A stretch of DNA of 43,866 nucleotides. Origin: CAZBEJ01 sp964521305. Lineage in GTDB: Bacteria; Patescibacteriota; Microgenomatia; UBA1406; GWC2-37-13. Each line of letters starts with the position of its first letter. Positions within the stretch are counted from its first letter, which is position 1. A program made the position numbers and the translations under genes. The stretch spans positions 1 to 43,866 of the forward strand of contig CAZFQZ010000004.1 in assembly GCA_964521305.1 (NCBI GenBank). Direction: 5' to 3'. Below, piece by piece: positions 40,998 to 43,866 of this stretch. Below the pieces are notes generated by a model. The model ran no database searches, was not told the origin of the DNA, and saw only the letters and a list, made by a program, of their open reading frames with translations.

Positions 40998-42188
40998 ATG
41001 AATAGACCGTCATTTAAAGACTCGATCAAAACAATTCTACATATAGGTATTACCGGTTATGGCGGTCCGGCAATATTGGCCCAGATGAAAAAGACAATAG
41101 TTCACCATAATCAATGGATATCAGAACCGGATTTTATGAATACCCTTAGTTTGGCGCAGATATTACCCGGTGCCACAGGCGTAACACTTCTTGGATACTT
41201 TGGTTACAAATTGAAAGGTCTTCTTGGATGGATACTTTTTCCGTTTTTATACATTCTTCCGGCTTTTTTATTTACTACAATTCTCGCCCAGTTATATTTT
41301 CAATACCATTCCTTATCTTTAATTCAAAAATTATTTTCTGGACTTGGAGCTTTGGTTGTAGCCCTTCTTATTAATGCGGTTTTTCAGTTGGCTAAACCGG
41401 TTTTTGGTAAATTTGATAGGCACGATTATAAAGGATTTATTATTTCCGGATTGGGTTTTTTTCTGTCAACATTTACTCAGATAAATACTATTTATGTGAT
41501 TTTGCTGTCAGGAGTTTTAGGATTTTTATTTTATTTTTTTACCCATGAATTTGAAGGTATTGTTGGACTTATTCAATCCGAAAGTAACAATAAAACGAGA
41601 CAGTATATTTTTGATATTTTTTATCTTCTCATTGGCATTACTGGTCTTACTTTTGTTTTATGGATTTTTAAATCCGTTTATTGGTCGTTATTTTCAACGT
41701 TTTTTCAAATTGGTGCTATTGCCTTTGGTGGTGGATTTACGACCATTCCGCTTATTAAGAATATTGTTGTTGAAGGACATCACTGGCTTAATCTTACTCA
41801 ATTTAGAGATGGAATTGCTATTGGACAGATTACTCCGGGACCGGTTTTTATTACCGCAGCGTTTATCGGCTATAAAGTTGCCGGTTGGATAGGTGCCTTT
41901 ATTGCGACCGTTGCTATTTTCCTTCCTTCCTTAATCCTTATTGTCATATTGGGACGTTTTCATGAACAGGTAAAAAACTTAAAAGTTGTTCGGGTGGTTA
42001 TAAAAGGATTTTTAGCAGGTTTTATCGGTATTATCTTAGCTGTTGCTTTACAGTTTGGGGAAAAGTCACTCATTAACTGGCAAACATGGTTAATATTTCT
42101 AACATCATTATTTATTATTTTAAAACTTAAAAAGGATGTAATTTGGGTAATCATGGGAACTATAATTATTTCATTGATTATTTTTTAA
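40998..42188 (+). CDS. chrA: Chromate transporter ChrA (two-domain form)
   Basis: A 396-residue CHR-family protein with both homologous halves. The first begins LHIGITGYGGPAILAQMKK with LAQILPGATGVTL. The second begins FQIGAIAFGGGFTTIPLIK with GIAIGQITPGPVFITAAFIG. Known members export chromate using the proton gradient. About ten to twelve membrane helices are visible. It starts six bases after the permease and ends one base before the CDF gene, so it belongs to the same operon. Its actual substrate here is inferred from family only. Confidence 0.93.
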   Translation: MNRPSFKDSIKTILHIGITGYGGPAILAQMKKTIVHHNQWISEPDFMNTLSLAQILPGATGVTLLGYFGYKLKGLLGWILFPFLYILPAFLFTTILAQLYFQYHSLSLIQKLFSGLGALVVALLINAVFQLAKPVFGKFDRHDYKGFIISGLGFFLSTFTQINTIYVILLSGVLGFLFYFFTHEFEGIVGLIQSESNNKTRQYIFDIFYLLIGITGLTFVLWIFKSVYWSLFSTFFQIGAIAFGGGFTTIPLIKNIVVEGHHWLNLTQFRDGIAIGQITPGPVFITAAFIGYKVAGWIGAFIATVAIFLPSLILIVILGRFHEQVKNLKVVRVVIKGFLAGFIGIILAVALQFGEKSLINWQTWLIFLTSLFIILKLKKDVIWVIMGTIIISLIIF

Positions 42189-42189
42189 T

Positions 42190-43068
42190 ATGAAAGAAAA
42201 AAACCTCCTTATTTCAATCGGTATCAATGTTGTTATTACCACAGTTGAAATTATTGTTGGACTTTTTATTGGTAGTTTAGCGATTATTTCCGATGCCGTC
42301 CATAATTTTTTTGATGTGGGAGCTATGGTTTTAAGTCTTTTGGGCGAACGAGCAAGCGAGAAGAAAATAGATGTTCGCCATACTTACGGATTTAAACGAA
42401 CGGAAATATTAATAGCCCTTCTCAACAGCACCTTTCTTCTTGTATCCATTGTTTTTATCGGTTACGAAGCAATCAAGCGTCTTTTCCACCCGCAAACAAT
42501 TTCCGGAGGTTGGATGCTTGGTATAGCAGTCGTGGCATTCATCGGCAATCTGATTGCTACAAAATTGCTTCATGATCACGCGGAGGAAAGTATGAATATT
42601 CGCTCCGCCTTTCTCCATTCTTTGCAGGACTCATTGTTCTCAGCCGGAGTAATTGTCGCTGCTATTCTTGTATTGGTTTTTAACTGGCAATGGGCTGATG
42701 CGGGGATTTCTTTGGTATTATCGATGCTTCTTGCCAAAGAAGCGATAAGCTTAATTCTGGAAACAGTGCATATTCTAATGGAAGGAGTGCCGGTAGATCT
42801 GGATATGGATAGGTTAAAGAAGGATTTGATGACTATTTCCGGGATTAAAGATGTTAACGATCTTCATGTTTGGAGTACCGGATCAAAAGATATTATCCTA
42901 ACTGTTCACATTGTTGCTGATTTAAAAAATAATAATGACTATCTTGAAAAGTTCAAGAATACCAAAGAGCTTCTTTATTCGAAATACAAAATAAGCCATA
43001 GTACTATTCAGTTGGTACCAGCCGCGTTGCAACGTGAATTACAGGACGCATGCAAACACTGTAATTAA
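42190..43068 (+). CDS. Cation diffusion facilitator family metal exporter
   Basis: A 292-residue CDF (CzcD/ZnT-like) antiporter for divalent metals such as Zn, Cd or Co. The membrane metal site is ISDAVHNFFDVGAM (His and Asp in helix II) together with FLHSLQDSLFSAGVI in helix V. The cytoplasmic C-terminal domain has LHVWSTGSKDIILTVHIV. Six membrane helices are expected. It ends with DACKHCN, a Cys-His tail that could bind metal. It is one base after chrA. Confidence 0.93.
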   Translation: MKEKNLLISIGINVVITTVEIIVGLFIGSLAIISDAVHNFFDVGAMVLSLLGERASEKKIDVRHTYGFKRTEILIALLNSTFLLVSIVFIGYEAIKRLFHPQTISGGWMLGIAVVAFIGNLIATKLLHDHAEESMNIRSAFLHSLQDSLFSAGVIVAAILVLVFNWQWADAGISLVLSMLLAKEAISLILETVHILMEGVPVDLDMDRLKKDLMTISGIKDVNDLHVWSTGSKDIILTVHIVADLKNNNDYLEKFKNTKELLYSKYKISHSTIQLVPAALQRELQDACKHCN

Positions 43069-43104
43069 TAGGATTTATATAATATTGTCCATTAAAATAG
43101 ATAC

Positions 43105-43434
43105 ATGGCTCAATCATACATTCCTCAAGTCACTGTTGATGAAGTAAATTCGGCGATTCAAGAAAACAAAAATATAGTTTTACTTGACGTAAGGACTAAG
43201 GTTGAGTTAAGCCGGGGAAAGATAGAGGGGTGTATAAATGTACCGGTTGATGAGATAGAAGAAAAAATAAATACTTTTATTCCTGATAAATCAAATGTTA
43301 TTTATGTATATTGTTTGAGCGGTTCACGAAGCGATGTTGCTGTCAAAATGATGCGCAAATTCGGCTATACCAAAGTTTTCAGTATGGCTCACGGGCTTTT
43401 GGAATGGCGAATGAAAAAATACCCCCTTGTTTAA
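43105..43434 (+). CDS. Rhodanese-like sulfurtransferase
   Basis: A single rhodanese domain of 109 residues. IVLLDVRTKVELSRGKIEG and the active-site loop YCLSGSRSDVA (catalytic Cys in CLSGSR) are clear, and AHGLLEWRMKKYPLV ends the domain. Single-domain rhodaneses often ride in metal and metalloid resistance operons and move sulfane sulfur. A 36-base gap follows the CDF gene and holds TAAAAT (43093-43098) six bases before the ATG. It could have its own leaderless promoter, though no -35 is convincing. Confidence 0.92.
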   Translation: MAQSYIPQVTVDEVNSAIQENKNIVLLDVRTKVELSRGKIEGCINVPVDEIEEKINTFIPDKSNVIYVYCLSGSRSDVAVKMMRKFGYTKVFSMAHGLLEWRMKKYPLV

Positions 43435-43641
43435 TTAACATAACTTCTAACCAGCTGCGAAGCCTATTCAATCCAAATCCTGCCACGACAAGACAACACC
43501 CATACAACAACCAAACTGTCAACAAGACGATGAGATGAATGGTTACATAAAAAGAATGAAGGATGATTGAAGCTCAAAACGAAGACTTTTTAATAAAAGA
43601 AAAAACGACTAAAGTTGAAAGAAAAAGCAAGATGTATTCTA
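43435..43641. other. Spacer with no supportable gene
   Basis: No ORF with a credible start or homology was seen on either strand. On the minus strand an open stretch could encode one hydrophobic helix but lacks a start codon. No tRNA, strong hairpin or clear promoter was found. Confidence 0.5.
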
Positions 43642-43767
43642 TCATTTTAGTTTATCCATAACTTCTAATTCTTTTGACGAAAGAGTATTAATCACCTGCT
43701 CATCAGTAATTCTGCCTTTTAAAGATAAAACAACAAGAGCAATCAAACGGGTCAGTTTTTCCTCCAT
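43642..43767 (-). CDS. Possible small protein or remnant (41 residues)
   Basis: An ORF starting with MEEKLTRLIALVVLSLKGRI and ending in KELEVMDKLK gives a 41-residue amphipathic, helix-rich protein. The frame stays open a further 17 codons upstream (to about 43818) without another start codon, so this may be the 3' end of a longer decayed or frameshifted gene. Function unknown. Confidence 0.35.
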   Translation of the reverse strand: MEEKLTRLIALVVLSLKGRITDEQVINTLSSKELEVMDKLK

Positions 43768-43866
43768 TTTCTCAAACCGTGAGTTCCAGGCGTTATTTTC
43801 CTGTTGACAACAGAATACCGGAAGTTAAAGCATTTTGGATCGTAGGAAATTTGGTGGATTTTTTCT

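Noticed and set aside
43435..43580. Minus-strand open stretch encoding a hydrophobic helix downstream of the rhodanese gene
   Set aside because: It has no credible start codon or homology and lies antisense to the rhodanese 3' end.
1..43866. tRNA genes, rRNA, CRISPR arrays, insertion sequences
   Set aside because: Spacers are short. None contains a cloverleaf, regularly spaced direct repeats of CRISPR size, or transposase remnants.

Overview
The window looks like part of a Patescibacteria (Candidate Phyla Radiation) chromosome, most likely from the Microgenomates side. The evidence is indirect. Genes are tightly packed, proteins are short, Shine-Dalgarno motifs are scarce, an archaeal-type nucleoside phosphorylase is present, MurG and MurE are divergent, and the cell-wall cluster carries genes such as pgeF, yvcK and dgkA. 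No rRNA, tRNA or CRISPR array was found.

Region 1 (1-3650, +) is the end of an arginine-biosynthesis operon of the LysW amino-carrier type: argH (3' end only), argG, argF, lysW, argX. Two anomalies sit next to each other: argF needs a +1 frameshift to be read through, and LysW ends in Gln where the family attaches its substrate to a C-terminal Glu. Region 2 (3647-7786, -) holds a class A penicillin-binding protein, metG and a small membrane protein. A shared divergent promoter separates it from rpsO-pnp-ftsK (7815-12447, +). Region 3 (12551-16389, -) is murJ, an AMP/thymidine-phosphorylase-like gene and mltG with overlapping ends.

Region 4 (16463-37459, +) is a long division and cell-wall (dcw) cluster: mraZ, rsmH, ftsL-like, ftsI, murE, pgeF, murC, murB, murA, a GlmU-like nucleotidyltransferase, yvcK, dgkA, mraY, murD, ftsW, an unknown gene, murG, ftsQ, ftsA, ftsZ. 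Together these make UDP-MurNAc peptides, lipid I and lipid II, and the septal synthase and Z-ring. murF and ddl are absent. Between ftsW and murG lies a well-conserved cobalamin riboswitch (31797-31940) in front of a 361-residue protein with a C-terminal Cys/His cluster that I do not recognise. The riboswitch has no stop codon in the frame of that gene, so it can be mistaken for its N-terminus. This is the most interesting object in the window.

Region 5 (37460-43866) is visibly more AT-rich and accessory. It has a Fic protein whose promoter carries three tandem 11-bp repeats, a gene broken by an in-frame stop, and a compact six-gene metal/metalloid operon (ArsR, CPTC thioredoxin-like protein, DUF318/ArsP permease, ChrA, CDF exporter, rhodanese) with a palindromic operator at its front.

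A recurring signal runs through the window: TATAAT-like -10 boxes lie only 6-12 nt upstream of the ATG of many genes (rpsO, its divergent neighbour, mraZ, murC, the GlmU-like gene, yvcK, murG, fic, the broken gene, arsR). Several have a good -35 exactly 17 bp upstream. This predicts that much of this genome is transcribed as leaderless or nearly leaderless mRNA.
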